Origin: a virus | Virus record (IMG/VR): IMGVR_UViG_3300033153_010139 | Span: 1-64,000 of that record | DNA length: 64,000 nucleotides | Strand: one strand, 5' to 3' | Shown here: positions 7,428 through 14,733 of the stretch, piece after piece | How positions within the stretch are numbered: the first letter of the stretch is position 1 | How the letters are laid out: every line of letters starts with the position of its first letter | The notes under the pieces: model-generated | Told to the model about the DNA's origin: nothing | What the model saw: only the letters and a program-made list of their open reading frames with translations | Database searches by the model: none | Program-made: the position numbers and the translations under genes

Positions 7428-8242
7428 ACCACCAGGTTCTCGCGCCGCTCCTCTTCAACCGAGATCACCTTCCGCACCCGCTCCCAATCGTCCACGTGCA
7501 TGAGCCGGTGGCTGAAGAAGCACGGGCAGCCGTTGATCGAGCGCGGGGCCGCCGTGTCCGTGTACTCGTAGATCAGGCCGACTTTCTCGGCGTAGTCCTC
7601 GGGTATCGGCGGCATCAGCGTGAGGCACATGAAGACCAGTGGCATCGACTCGGGCGCGCAGTGCCGGTGCGAGAAGACGCGCCGGTCCATCCAGGCCAGC
7701 ACGAACTGGCGCAAATCGTCTTCGGTACGCCGGCCGGGCTCCTCTGGGTAGCAGGAGGCCAGGACGGCCTTGTGGAAGCACTCGGCGCAGAGCTTCGCTT
7801 TCCTCGCCAGGTCAGCGCTGCCTTCGGGCAGCTGGCGCGCATCAAGAGGCCGGCTGCGGTCTGCGAGGTCCAGGTCGGTCGCGGTATCGCGGAGCAGCGT
7901 GGACCACACGTCTTTCGCGCGCGCCCTGGCCGCGTGGTGCGACACCAAGGGGTCGAGCGGGCGCAGCTCGGCGCCATCGGAGTCGAGGCCGCCGCAGTAG
8001 CACGCCTTGGCGTCATCGCCGATCAGGTGGTAGAGATCGGGCGGGACCTCGGCGAGCCGATCCACGGCCGAGGTGCGCTTTGCGCCGGCGGGCAGCATCT
8101 TGGCGGGCCCGTCCAGGCGCCCCAGGTCGTCGTATGGGCGGACGCCGAGGGCATTCCCGCTTACCGCGACAACACGCCCGCGCTTGCGGTCCGCCTTGTC
8201 GCGCCACTCGATTTCATCGCCCGGTCGGAACGTCTCGGTCAT
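7424..8242 (-). CDS. Hypothetical protein with SH3/KOW-like N-terminus
   Basis: This 272-aa protein starts FRPGDEIEWRDKADRKRGRV and reaches AVDRLAEVP by about residue 66, the same architecture as the small SH3/KOW-like proteins here. The remaining ~200 residues are an unrecognised helical domain with Cys pairs (CYCGG, LCAECFHK, CPCFFSHR) that could bind metal. It is transcribed divergently from the 8305 gene. The TAGAAC element on this strand ends 6 nt before the ATG, so a leaderless mRNA is likely. Confidence 0.65.
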   Translation of the reverse strand: MTETFRPGDEIEWRDKADRKRGRVVAVSGNALGVRPYDDLGRLDGPAKMLPAGAKRTSAVDRLAEVPPDLYHLIGDDAKACYCGGLDSDGAELRPLDPLVSHHAARARAKDVWSTLLRDTATDLDLADRSRPLDARQLPEGSADLARKAKLCAECFHKAVLASCYPEEPGRRTEDDLRQFVLAWMDRRVFSHRHCAPESMPLVFMCLTLMPPIPEDYAEKVGLIYEYTDTAAPRSINGCPCFFSHRLMHVDDWERVRKVISVEEERRENLVV

Positions 8243-8248
8243 GTGGTT

Positions 8249-8284
8249 GTTCTACCCGGCTCTGTCGCATCGGCAGGGTAGAAC
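8249..8284. promoter_or_regulatory. 36-bp divergent promoter with inverted GGGTAGAAC
   Basis: GTTCTACCC, 18 bp, then GGGTAGAAC. The two 9-bp arms are perfect inverted repeats. Each TAGAAC lies 6 nt from an ATG: 8242 on the - strand and 8291 on the + strand. The same 36-bp design occurs at 9905-9940. It could be two back-to-back promoters, a dyad operator, or both. Confidence 0.7.
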
Positions 8285-8304
8285 ACGGGCATGGAGGTGG
8301 CACG

Positions 8305-8832
8305 GTGCACGCGAAGCGAATGAAGCAGGTGAAGACGAAGATGCCGCTCGGGTACAGATATGCGCCCCGGAAGGGCTCTATTTCCGCGGGCATGCCGCTC
8401 ACCAAAGACGACCTGGTCGCCACGCTGTCCGCGGCCTCGGACATCACGATCGCGGCGGACGAGATCGCCGGGCGGGGCTTGCCCCGAGAGGTGATCGACG
8501 GCCTGCCGCCCGAGTTGCGTAGCGGCTTGCAGCAGTGGCACGCCGAGCTGCACCGGTGGGTGTCGGTCGGCGTCGAGCGGCGCGAGCGCCTCGTGCCTCT
8601 GCTGCGACAACTGCACAAGCTGGTGCGCGCCGAGCACCTGACCGGCGCCAAGTTCCAGATCGGCGATCCCGTGGAGACGCCGCTCGGGCGGGGCATCGTG
8701 CGGGACCTGCTGCGCGACGAGGACTACGATGACAGAACCTACGTGGTGGACGGGCGCATCTGGCCGGAGGACCAGCTCCAGCCAGTGGCCGCCGTGGACC
8801 AGCTGGCGGATCTGCACGGAACGCCGGAATGA
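8305..8832 (+). CDS. Hypothetical protein with C-terminal SH3/KOW-like domain
   Basis: This 175-aa protein has a helical N-terminal ~110 residues. Its C-terminal domain runs FQIGDPVETPLGRGIVRDLL, then TYVVDGRIWPEDQLQPV, ending AAVDQLADLHG. This belongs with the other small SH3/KOW-like proteins of the region. The GTG at 8305 is chosen because GGAGG lies 7 nt upstream. An ATG at 8291 opens only a 10-codon frame that overlaps this start, a possible leader peptide. ATGA overlap with the Nudix gene follows. Confidence 0.65.
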   Translation: MHAKRMKQVKTKMPLGYRYAPRKGSISAGMPLTKDDLVATLSAASDITIAADEIAGRGLPREVIDGLPPELRSGLQQWHAELHRWVSVGVERRERLVPLLRQLHKLVRAEHLTGAKFQIGDPVETPLGRGIVRDLLRDEDYDDRTYVVDGRIWPEDQLQPVAAVDQLADLHGTPE

Positions 8833-9233
8833 GCGCCGACAAGATCGTTGTCGTGGGCCTGCATGCGGACGAAACGGGCATTCTCGTTCAGCAGCGCCTG
8901 GTCGGTTCCCACCTCGGCGGCCTGTGGGAGCTGCCCGGCGGCGGCGTCGAAGAGGGGGAGACCATGCGCGAGGCCCTCGCGCGGGAGTGGTTGGAGGAGC
9001 TGGGCCTGCGCATTGAGGTCGGCAACATCCTGACGATCTGCGAGCTGACCTTCCCGGGCATCGGCAACGTGTTCCTCCCGCTGTTCGAGGTGTTCTTCGG
9101 GGAGCAGCAGACCCCCGAGAGCCGGCTCGGCCAGGTGGTGCGGAGGGTGACGTACGAGGAGATGGTCGCGCTGCCGGGAGTGCCGACGATGAAGCGCTAC
9201 GCCGACACCATCCTGCGCTACACCGCTACTTGA
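8829..9233 (+). CDS. Nudix (MutT-like) hydrolase
   Basis: This 134-aa protein has a complete Nudix box, GGVEEGETMREALAREWLEE followed by LGL, matching GX5EX7REUXEEXGU at about residues 37-60. The ELPGGG segment precedes it. Nudix enzymes hydrolyse nucleoside diphosphate derivatives such as oxidised dNTPs, ADP-ribose or capped RNA. The substrate cannot be told from sequence. It overlaps the previous gene by ATGA and probably shares its transcript. Its 3' end overlaps the convergent - strand gene. Confidence 0.9.
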   Translation: MSADKIVVVGLHADETGILVQQRLVGSHLGGLWELPGGGVEEGETMREALAREWLEELGLRIEVGNILTICELTFPGIGNVFLPLFEVFFGEQQTPESRLGQVVRRVTYEEMVALPGVPTMKRYADTILRYTAT

Positions 9234-9456
9234 CCAGGGCCGCCAGCTCGTCGATGACTGTCCACAGCCGGAGCTTGTCGGCCGTTGGCGATGCGGCGTA
9301 CTCGTGGCCATCGCCCCACCTGATCCACGGCCAGGCGTTAGACATGAGATGAAGCACCGTGCCCTTGCGCCTCCGCTCGCGGTCCTCCATCGGTATGAGC
9401 GGGCCGAAGCACGGCCGGATGTCGTAGACGCGGTCTCCGGGCGAGAACTGGATCAC
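9226..9456 (-). CDS. Small SH3/KOW-like protein
   Basis: This 76-aa protein starts FSPGDRVYDIRPCFGPLI, continues KGTVLHL and WIRWGDGHEY, and ends LRLWTVIDELAALVK, a full match to the small SH3/KOW-like pattern with the C-terminal ID-LA-L helix. The GTG start overlaps the upstream gene's TGA (GTGA), so translation is likely coupled. Function is unknown. Confidence 0.65.
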   Translation of the reverse strand: MIQFSPGDRVYDIRPCFGPLIPMEDRERRRKGTVLHLMSNAWPWIRWGDGHEYAASPTADKLRLWTVIDELAALVK

Positions 9457-9686
9457 AGCAGCTCCAGCGTCTTCCACCACTCGAACTCGACGTAGTGCTC
9501 CTCGTCCGGCGGGCTGCACGGGAACTTGCCGATGTGCTCGGGGTCGAGGCGCACGGTGACGGAACCGTGCTCGGTGGCCGGGTTCTCGGGGCTGGCTGCG
9601 ATAACCTCGGTCACCGTGCCCGTCATTCCGAGCAGGTAGACCGTGTCCTCGACGCGGTCCCCGACCTCCAGCTTCCGCCCGGCCAT
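9453..9686 (-). CDS. Small SH3/KOW-like protein
   Basis: This 77-aa protein starts LEVGDRVEDTVYLLGMTGTV and TEVIAA, has SVTVRLDPEHIGKF, and ends VEFEWWKTLELL, again a GD-V opening and alternating strands. GAGGAGG lies 4 nt before the ATG, which overlaps the stop of the upstream gene (TAATG). It is the middle gene of a three-gene - strand operon, 9898 to 9226. Confidence 0.65.
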   Translation of the reverse strand: MAGRKLEVGDRVEDTVYLLGMTGTVTEVIAASPENPATEHGSVTVRLDPEHIGKFPCSPPDEEHYVEFEWWKTLELL

Positions 9687-9898
9687 TAGCCCTCCTCGCT
9701 GGCCAGGTCGCCCAGCTCCTCGATGGCAGACACGTCCTTGGCGTCGCGAATCGCGTATTCCACCCGCCGATTGCAGTCGAGCAGGTAGTCGGCGTCGGCG
9801 TGCTCCAGGCCGCCGCAGCGGGCCACGTGCTGCGCGGCATCCAGCAAGGCCCCCACGGACTCTGCCACCAGCTCGGCAGCTCGCATCGATTTGCTCAT
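9686..9898 (-). CDS. Hypothetical helical protein
   Basis: This 70-aa acidic protein is probably all alpha, with ELVAESVGALLDAAQHVARC near the N-terminus. No family is recognised. It is first in the - strand operon; TAGAAC ends 6 nt before its ATG, fitting a leaderless start from the divergent promoter at 9905-9940. Confidence 0.6.
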   Translation of the reverse strand: MSKSMRAAELVAESVGALLDAAQHVARCGGLEHADADYLLDCNRRVEYAIRDAKDVSAIEELGDLASEEG

Positions 9899-9904
9899 GT
9901 TGCT

Positions 9905-9940
9905 GTTCTACCCCGCGCTGACGCCTAACCAGGGTAGAAC
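9905..9940. promoter_or_regulatory. Second 36-bp divergent promoter
   Basis: GTTCTACCC, 18 bp, then GGGTAGAAC, the same length and arms as at 8249-8284. The inner bases CGCTGACGCC resemble the sequence before 5838. It serves the - strand ATG at 9898 (6 nt) and the + strand GTG at 9948 (7 nt). Confidence 0.7.
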
Positions 9941-9947
9941 ACACACC

Positions 9948-10202
9948 GTGAGCGATGTAGCCGAGAACCCATGCTGGACGGCCCGCGATGGTCGGGTGAT
10001 TCTGATCACCGAGCTGGCCGACGACCATCTGCAGGCGATCTTCGCGATGATCCGGCGCCGCTGCCGGTTCAACTTCGAGATCTTCGACGAGATGGCCAAG
10101 CGCGGGCTCTGGGCAGCCGATCGCGCCGTGCTCTCGCGCTGCGCGTTCAAGGCGCTGCTGAGCGGCGCGCCGACGACCCGGAACGGGACGGTCCTTGAAT
10201 GA
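9948..10202 (+). CDS. Hypothetical protein
   Basis: This protein of about 84 aa starts at the GTG at 9948 (VSDVAENPCW). No ribosome-binding site is visible; the start lies 7 nt after TAGAAC. The middle is rich in Arg and Phe (MIRRRCRFNFEIFDEMAKRG) and likely helical. ATGA overlap joins it to the next gene. No family is recognised. Confidence 0.6.
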   Translation: MSDVAENPCWTARDGRVILITELADDHLQAIFAMIRRRCRFNFEIFDEMAKRGLWAADRAVLSRCAFKALLSGAPTTRNGTVLE

Positions 10203-10855
10203 CTGAGCCACGGCAGACGCTACTGGCCTACTGCAGAGACCTGGAAGCGCGCAAGAATCTGGGCGTAGTCCTCTGCGTGAAGACCGATCGCCGGACCAGC
10301 GGCATCGTCTGCTGCGATGAGGCCACCGACACCGAGTGGATCGCCGGGCTCGTGGAACTGGCTCTGGCCGGCGCCGCTTGCCCCGAGGGATGGTGCGGCG
10401 GCAGCGGCAGCATCATGGACCACGGATTCTGCCCTCGCTGCAAGGGCAAGGGCGGGGTCGGGTCTCCCCTGGTCCGCATCGCGCTGGCCGTAGCCTGGGC
10501 AACCTTCAAGAAGTGGCACCCGTTCCGGCCCCGCTCCGAGGCGGGACAGGTCGATGCCGTGCTGAAGGCATGCGACGCCTATCTGGAGAACCCGGAGAGC
10601 CCGGCGAACGTGGACTACTGGACGGCGTTCTTGGACTCGGATGGTGGCGGGGCGATCTCCAGCAACATGGTGGCTACGCCGCTGGCGTGGTGGCTTGCGG
10701 TGCAGACGCTCGTCCTGCACGACAGCATGCTGATTCCCGAGTACGCGGGGGCCGGGGCGGACGGAGCGTTCCGCTACGCGCTCACGAGCGCCAGCTGGAC
10801 GCTCGGATTCGATGAGGTTCGCGAGGCCGTGCTAAAGGAGGTGCAATCGTGGTGA
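10199..10855 (+). CDS. Hypothetical protein with zinc-finger-like CxxC motifs
   Basis: This 218-aa protein has CPEGWCGGSGSI, then CPRCKGKGG at about residues 61-85, a pattern like the DnaJ-type CxxCxGxG zinc-binding repeat but with only one full copy. The C-terminal half is helical and acidic. It lies first in a run of small Cys-rich genes. A strong AAAGGAGG at its 3' end serves the next gene. No enzymatic function can be assigned. Confidence 0.65.
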   Translation: MTEPRQTLLAYCRDLEARKNLGVVLCVKTDRRTSGIVCCDEATDTEWIAGLVELALAGAACPEGWCGGSGSIMDHGFCPRCKGKGGVGSPLVRIALAVAWATFKKWHPFRPRSEAGQVDAVLKACDAYLENPESPANVDYWTAFLDSDGGGAISSNMVATPLAWWLAVQTLVLHDSMLIPEYAGAGADGAFRYALTSASWTLGFDEVREAVLKEVQSW

Positions 10856-10995
10856 GATGCGACGACCCCGAGCCGGAAGCCGAGGAGCAGCCCGACTGCC
10901 AGGATCCGGCCAATCCGTACGACCACTACTACGAGAGCGACGACCCGGACGAAGTCGGCTACTACGACTCGGCCGGACGACTGCGACGGAGGTAG
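10852..10995 (+). CDS. Small acidic Tyr-rich protein
   Basis: This is a 47-aa frame from a GTG overlapping the previous TGA. AAGGAGG lies about 10 nt upstream. The sequence is rich in Asp, Glu and Tyr (NPYDHYYESDD, GYYDSAG) and ends RLRRR. An in-frame GTG at 10849 is an equal alternative. It is supported by its strong ribosome-binding site and tight spacing to both neighbours. Confidence 0.55.
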   Translation: MRCDDPEPEAEEQPDCQDPANPYDHYYESDDPDEVGYYDSAGRLRRR

Positions 10996-10999
10996 GCGC

Positions 11000-11254
11000 G
11001 TGGTGGACATCGGTGCCGGCCTTCGGCTGCAGACCAGCGTGTCTCGCATGGACGAGTGGGATACCCGGCGGATCCAGCGTGCCAGCGAGGAGGGCAGCGG
11101 TGGTTGGCCGAGCGACCACGACCGGCACTACCTCATCTGGCTCGCGACCCACGGTCCTGAGATCCTGGCCGAGCTGAAGAAGCGGCGGGAGAGCGCGTGT
11201 CCCGAGTGCGCCGACATCGCCCGGGTCAACGACAAGGATGGCCCCGATGGCTGA
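11000..11254 (+). CDS. Hypothetical protein with C-terminal CxxC
   Basis: This 84-aa protein starts at the GTG at 11000 with GGAGG about 8 nt upstream. The N-terminal part contains WDTRRIQRASEEGS and a His/Asp patch (DHDRHY). Near the end is a single CPEC. It overlaps the following gene. A metal-binding role is possible but half a zinc finger is missing. Confidence 0.6.
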   Translation: MVDIGAGLRLQTSVSRMDEWDTRRIQRASEEGSGGWPSDHDRHYLIWLATHGPEILAELKKRRESACPECADIARVNDKDGPDG

Positions 11255-11510
11255 CCTGTGCCGGTGCGGCAACCCGACCGCGGTGGACGAGGCCGTGCGC
11301 CTCAGCGAGGAGCGCGGCGACGGGCTCTGGGCGCAGATTATGGCCGGGATAGACGCCCAGGTCATCACCGGCCTCGCCGGGAAGGACGGGCCGGGCCTCT
11401 GTCGGGCCTGCTTCGAGGATGCCGAGTGGCTCAACGACGAGGACGACCCGGCTTTCCGGGCGGCCATGGAGAAGGCCGAGAACAGCGAGAATGTGGAGCC
11501 ATGGCCGTGA
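11238..11510 (+). CDS. Small Cys-rich protein, possible zinc ribbon
   Basis: This 90-aa protein (or 87 aa from the ATG at 11247) has CRCGNP near the start and CRACFED near residue 55. The two Cys pairs are about 45 residues apart and could form one zinc site. Acidic C-terminus. It overlaps both neighbours, as is typical of this cluster. Confidence 0.6.
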   Translation: MAPMADLCRCGNPTAVDEAVRLSEERGDGLWAQIMAGIDAQVITGLAGKDGPGLCRACFEDAEWLNDEDDPAFRAAMEKAENSENVEPWP

Positions 11511-11863
11511 TCGGCCAGGAACCGGAGGACTACCGGGTGAGAGGCTTCAAGCACCCCGTCTGGCAGGACAACCGCCGCCTAGTGAAGACCTGCAAGGCTG
11601 TGCCTCACGCTGTCCTGGCCGTCGTCGTTCGCTCGCTGTTCCACGACGGGGCGGTGAAGGTCGTGGTCGAGGACGAGAAGCCGATCGCCCAGCTCGAACA
11701 GGAGGAGGCGATCGAGGATGGCACCTTGTGTCCTACGACGCTCAAGGAGAACTGCGGCGCGTGCTCGGGCGAGGCTTGTTTCCTCTGCGGCGCGGGCTGC
11801 TGGGACGCCTCGGTCCGCAACTGCGAGCACGACGTCATCGAACGGCACCAGGAGAAACCATGA
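11501..11863 (+). CDS. Small protein with C-terminal Cys cluster
   Basis: This 120-aa protein has a mixed N-terminal domain (HAVLAVVVRSLF, VKVVVEDE) followed by CPTTLKENCGACSGEACFLC and further Cys and His residues, seven Cys in about 35 residues. Dense Cys suggests zinc binding. The start ATG lies inside the preceding gene's 3' end; ATGA leads to the next gene. Confidence 0.6.
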   Translation: MAVIGQEPEDYRVRGFKHPVWQDNRRLVKTCKAVPHAVLAVVVRSLFHDGAVKVVVEDEKPIAQLEQEEAIEDGTLCPTTLKENCGACSGEACFLCGAGCWDASVRNCEHDVIERHQEKP

Positions 11864-12078
11864 GCTGCGCCGGCCACTGCCCGACCTGCAACGGACATCT
11901 CGGCTTCTGCTCCGAGCACACCGGCGGTCATCGCCCGTGCGGCTGTCCGCCCGTGGGCTGGACCTGTCCGGTATGCAAGCGCGGGCTCGCGCCGGCAGTC
12001 AAGACGTGCGATCACGGGGCGGCGCAGCTGCAGGATCCGGTCCCGCGCCATGGCTACATATTCAAGACCTTGATGTAA
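11860..12078 (+). CDS. Small zinc-ribbon-like protein
   Basis: This 72-aa protein has CAGHCPTCNGHLGFC, HRPCGCPPVGWTCPVCKRG and CDH. Its CxxC pairs (CPTC, CPVC) fit one or two zinc ribbons. It starts at an ATGA overlap. It is unusually Cys-rich even among its neighbours. No known family is recognised. Confidence 0.6.
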   Translation: MSCAGHCPTCNGHLGFCSEHTGGHRPCGCPPVGWTCPVCKRGLAPAVKTCDHGAAQLQDPVPRHGYIFKTLM

Positions 12079-12092
12079 AGGCAGCGCTGACC

Positions 12093-12245
12093 GTGGCCGA
12101 ACAAACCGAGTGCCTGATCGATGGCTGCTGCGCGTCCGCGACGTTCTGCAACTTCCATGCTGATCCGTGCATGACCGCGGAGATCGCGCGCCTGCGGGAG
12201 CAGGTCGCCCGGTTGCAGGCCGAGATCGCGCGGCTTCGCTCGTAG
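12093..12245 (+). CDS. Small Cys-rich coiled-coil protein
   Basis: This 50-aa frame from a GTG has an N-terminal Cys cluster (CLIDGCCASATFCNFHADPC) and a C-terminal heptad stretch (IARLREQVARLQAEIARLRS). This looks like a minimal dimerising metal-binding peptide. The ribbon-like Cys spacing followed by a leucine-zipper-like helix is clear in the sequence; function is not. The ribosome-binding site is weak. Confidence 0.5.
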   Translation: MAEQTECLIDGCCASATFCNFHADPCMTAEIARLREQVARLQAEIARLRS

Positions 12246-12265
12246 CCGCCACCGTGCTTGATCGG

Positions 12266-12290
12266 TAGGATGGGGCGAGGAGACTCGCCC
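12266..12290 (+). promoter_or_regulatory. TAGGAT box and GNRA hairpin before neck gene
   Basis: TAGGAT (12266-12271) is followed by GGGCGAG, GAGA, CTCGCCC, a 7-bp stem with a GNRA loop that contains the likely ribosome-binding purines and ends 1 nt before the ATG at 12292. The two signals overlap, so either a short transcript starts inside the hairpin or the hairpin controls translation of read-through mRNA. Confidence 0.45.
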
Positions 12291-12291
12291 T

Positions 12292-13143
12292 ATGACCGCA
12301 GAACCTCCCGTTCCTGGTCCGAACGGACTGACGCCCATCTCCGGGCGCGGCCGGACTGAAGAAGAGATGTGGCGCTGGTGCCTGCGTCGGCTGGGCGGCG
12401 GGGTCGTGGACATCGAACTAACCTCCCGCGGGGATACGGATCCGCTCACCGGCAACCCGTTCGCGCCCGGCGAGACGCACCAGGACGACTGCATCGACGA
12501 CACCAAGCGGTGGTACAGCCACCGCGTCGGCTTCAAGCGCGTGCTGCAGATCACGCTCGGCAACGGGCAGGGCGCCTACCTCATGGGGCCCACCGTGACC
12601 GAGGTAATCTCGGTCTGGCTGCCCAGCTTCCAGCTCCCGACGCTGGACGCCGATCAGTACTCCTACACCTACTTCTCGCTCCTCTTCGGGCAGTGGACGA
12701 ACCCGAACGTCGCCCCCATGCCCTATTCGGATCTGGTGCAGCGGCTCCAGTACCTCGAAGAGATCGGACGGATCTTCTCCAGCGACCGCGACTGGCGCTG
12801 GACCAAGGAGACGCGCACGTTGGAGATCCTCCCACCGCCTTCGGCAGGCGGCTCGCTCTATGGAGGATCGGCCAATGTCTCGGCGCTGGTGACCGTGTGG
12901 GATCGCCAGATCGACACGCGGCAGCTCGACCCGATGGAGGAGGACTTCTTCCAGCGCAAGATGCTGGCGGAAGCCTACAAGCGGCTCGGCTCGATTCGCA
13001 GTACGCTTACGTCCTGGCCCTCGATCGGCGGCGAGAAGGACTTGAGCGGCGATCTCTGGTACGACCGGGCGACCGAGATCGAGGACCAGCTCAAGGAGGA
13101 CATCCTCAACTGGAAGCGGCCCCTGGGCATCATCATGGGATAG
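12292..13143 (+). CDS. Neck or head-tail connector-like structural protein
   Basis: This 283-aa protein has WYSHRVGFKRVLQITL, a beta-rich middle, then DLVQRLQYLEEIGRIF and SSDRDWRWTKETRTLEILPP, and a helical C-terminus ending LNWKRPLGIIMG. I associate this pattern with T4-type neck proteins of large myophages, and its place before the sheath agrees. The specific equivalence (gp13 or gp14) is not resolved. The gene begins the structural operon. Confidence 0.5.
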   Translation: MTAEPPVPGPNGLTPISGRGRTEEEMWRWCLRRLGGGVVDIELTSRGDTDPLTGNPFAPGETHQDDCIDDTKRWYSHRVGFKRVLQITLGNGQGAYLMGPTVTEVISVWLPSFQLPTLDADQYSYTYFSLLFGQWTNPNVAPMPYSDLVQRLQYLEEIGRIFSSDRDWRWTKETRTLEILPPPSAGGSLYGGSANVSALVTVWDRQIDTRQLDPMEEDFFQRKMLAEAYKRLGSIRSTLTSWPSIGGEKDLSGDLWYDRATEIEDQLKEDILNWKRPLGIIMG

Positions 13144-13146
13144 CGC

Positions 13147-13614
13147 GTGTCGAAGCAGCCGCCGAAGAAGCTCGATCCTTACGTGCTGCTCCGTGACCCG
13201 GACAGTCTCCCGAGGCTGGTGCGAATGGGGATCGTCGATCTGCTGCGCCGCGAGAAGGGAGGGGGCGACCCCAACGAAGAAGACATGATCAAGTCGTTCA
13301 ACGTGATCTGCTGGTCGCTCCTCACAGCTGGGCCGCAGCGCAACGGCGCAAAGCGTCGGATCAAGGTCAGCCCCAACAACCAGAGCACGGTCGTGCTGAC
13401 GAACCTCGGTGAGATGATCGAGCGCGAGCGGGTGAAGAAGCCGAAGAAGAAGAAGAAGACGACGACGAAGCCCAAGGGCAAGACCGTGCTACCGTGGATT
13501 CCGTTCGCCAAGAAGGCGGCGATGTTGCGGCGGTGGGCCAAGACGGTCTACGACAAGGACCCGGTCAAGTACTCACAGACCTGGTGGGAGGCGAACACGA
13601 ACCGTGCCACCTAA
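13147..13614 (+). CDS. Hypothetical protein with Lys-rich linker
   Basis: This 155-aa protein starts at the GTG at 13147, three bases after the preceding stop. A central run KKPKKKKKTTTKPKGK separates an N-terminal helical domain from a Trp-rich C-terminus (LRRWAKTVY, WWEANTN). The position between two neck-like genes suggests a virion role. No family is recognised. Confidence 0.6.
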   Translation: MSKQPPKKLDPYVLLRDPDSLPRLVRMGIVDLLRREKGGGDPNEEDMIKSFNVICWSLLTAGPQRNGAKRRIKVSPNNQSTVVLTNLGEMIERERVKKPKKKKKTTTKPKGKTVLPWIPFAKKAAMLRRWAKTVYDKDPVKYSQTWWEANTNRAT

Positions 13615-14380
13615 CGTGCGACCCCCGAACGCGACGACTTACGACTACGGCCAGTTCAAAAGCGCGCCCGGCACGATAGGCCCGCCGGGCGTGCCCGACA
13701 CCTTCCTCGGTCCGCGGAACAAGGCGTACGCTGACTTCATCGCACGGCAGATTACGCGAGTGCGCGGCACGAACGCTTACTACTACGTGCTCGACGACAT
13801 GAGCGAGCGCGTGGACGGTGACCGGCCGCTCTCCGACGCTGACCGTCGCGGGCGCGTGGGCGCGGCCGAGGGCAGCGCTGACCTCACGCACGAGGAGGTC
13901 TTCGCGCGCAAGAAACACGCGGGCATGGCGCTCTACGGTGAGCATGTGATCGTGAAGCGGCGCCTCGATTCGGTGCGCCGGGAGATCCAGCCGGACTGGC
14001 CCTACCTCGACCCGATCCTGGTGCGCGGGCTCGTGGACGCCACCGAGCACGAGGACGAGCCGGACGAGCGCGGGACGATTCGCATTCGCCGTTGCGAGTA
14101 CCGGCTTGCGCGCGTGTTGTGCGACCGCGAGTGGGATATGCAGCCGAGGGCCGGCGACGTCGTCCGTTTCCCCAAGCTCCTCGACCAGTACATGGACGTG
14201 GAGAGGGCGGAACGAGAAGAAGCCCGCTTCGGCAGCACCGGCTTCTTCGTGGAATACAAGCTCACGCTGGTCAAGACATCCAAGTTCGAGCCGCAGCGGA
14301 AGATCGCCGAGCGCAAGCTCGCCGACGAACCGCCACCAACCGGGGCGCCCGACGACCCGAGTCCGGGAGATCTCTCATGA
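13604..14380 (+). CDS. Neck-like structural protein
   Basis: This 258-aa protein has an N-terminal Pro-rich arm, then NAYYYVLDDMSERVDGDRPL, GDVVRFPKLLDQYMDVE and STGFFVEYKLTLVKTSKFEP, followed by a disordered tail. The last two segments resemble the conserved half of T4 gp14-type neck proteins. This is pattern recognition supported by location. It overlaps the preceding gene by 11 nt and the next by ATGA. Confidence 0.45.
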   Translation: MPPNVRPPNATTYDYGQFKSAPGTIGPPGVPDTFLGPRNKAYADFIARQITRVRGTNAYYYVLDDMSERVDGDRPLSDADRRGRVGAAEGSADLTHEEVFARKKHAGMALYGEHVIVKRRLDSVRREIQPDWPYLDPILVRGLVDATEHEDEPDERGTIRIRRCEYRLARVLCDREWDMQPRAGDVVRFPKLLDQYMDVERAEREEARFGSTGFFVEYKLTLVKTSKFEPQRKIAERKLADEPPPTGAPDDPSPGDLS

Positions 14381-14733
14381 GCCTTTACGATCGCGTGCTG
14401 GTTGAGGCCAAGACCGCCGGGGCCAAGGTGCCCGCCGCCGAAAGGCGGAAGGTCAACGCCAAGCTGGCCAAGCTGACGAACTACTTCACCAAGCCCGGCG
14501 CCGGACTGGCGTCGGTCGCTCAGGTGCTGAACGGCTTCGGGCTGGAGCTGGACAGCAGCGTCACGCTCGGCGAGCGCGAGGCGAAGACCCGGCTCTACAA
14601 GTTGGACATCGCCAGGTCCGACCCGAAGGACTCGTTCTCGCCCGTGCTGATCACCAACACCCTGCTGGTGCTCTCTGTTCACTACAAGGGCGAGGGCGCG
14701 CACGCCTACGAGGTTTTCGGCCACCTGTCGTGA
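14377..14733 (+). CDS. Hypothetical protein with SLYxR N-terminal tag
   Basis: This 118-aa protein begins MSLYDRVLVEAKTAG, matching the start of the metalloprotease at 6528 and the proteins at 21220 and 21506. L-V-E followed by Ala fits a prohead-protease-type cleavage site. The rest is mixed alpha/beta with a C-terminal SVHYKGEGAHAYEVFG and is not recognised. It starts at ATGA and ends at GTGA with its neighbours, so it is embedded in the neck operon. Confidence 0.65.
   Translation: MSLYDRVLVEAKTAGAKVPAAERRKVNAKLAKLTNYFTKPGAGLASVAQVLNGFGLELDSSVTLGEREAKTRLYKLDIARSDPKDSFSPVLITNTLLVLSVHYKGEGAHAYEVFGHLS

Noticed and set aside
8291-8323. ATG-initiated 10-codon frame after the divergent promoter as a separate gene
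   Set aside because: It overlaps the GTG at 8305, which has a good ribosome-binding site. It may be a leader peptide but cannot be supported as a gene.
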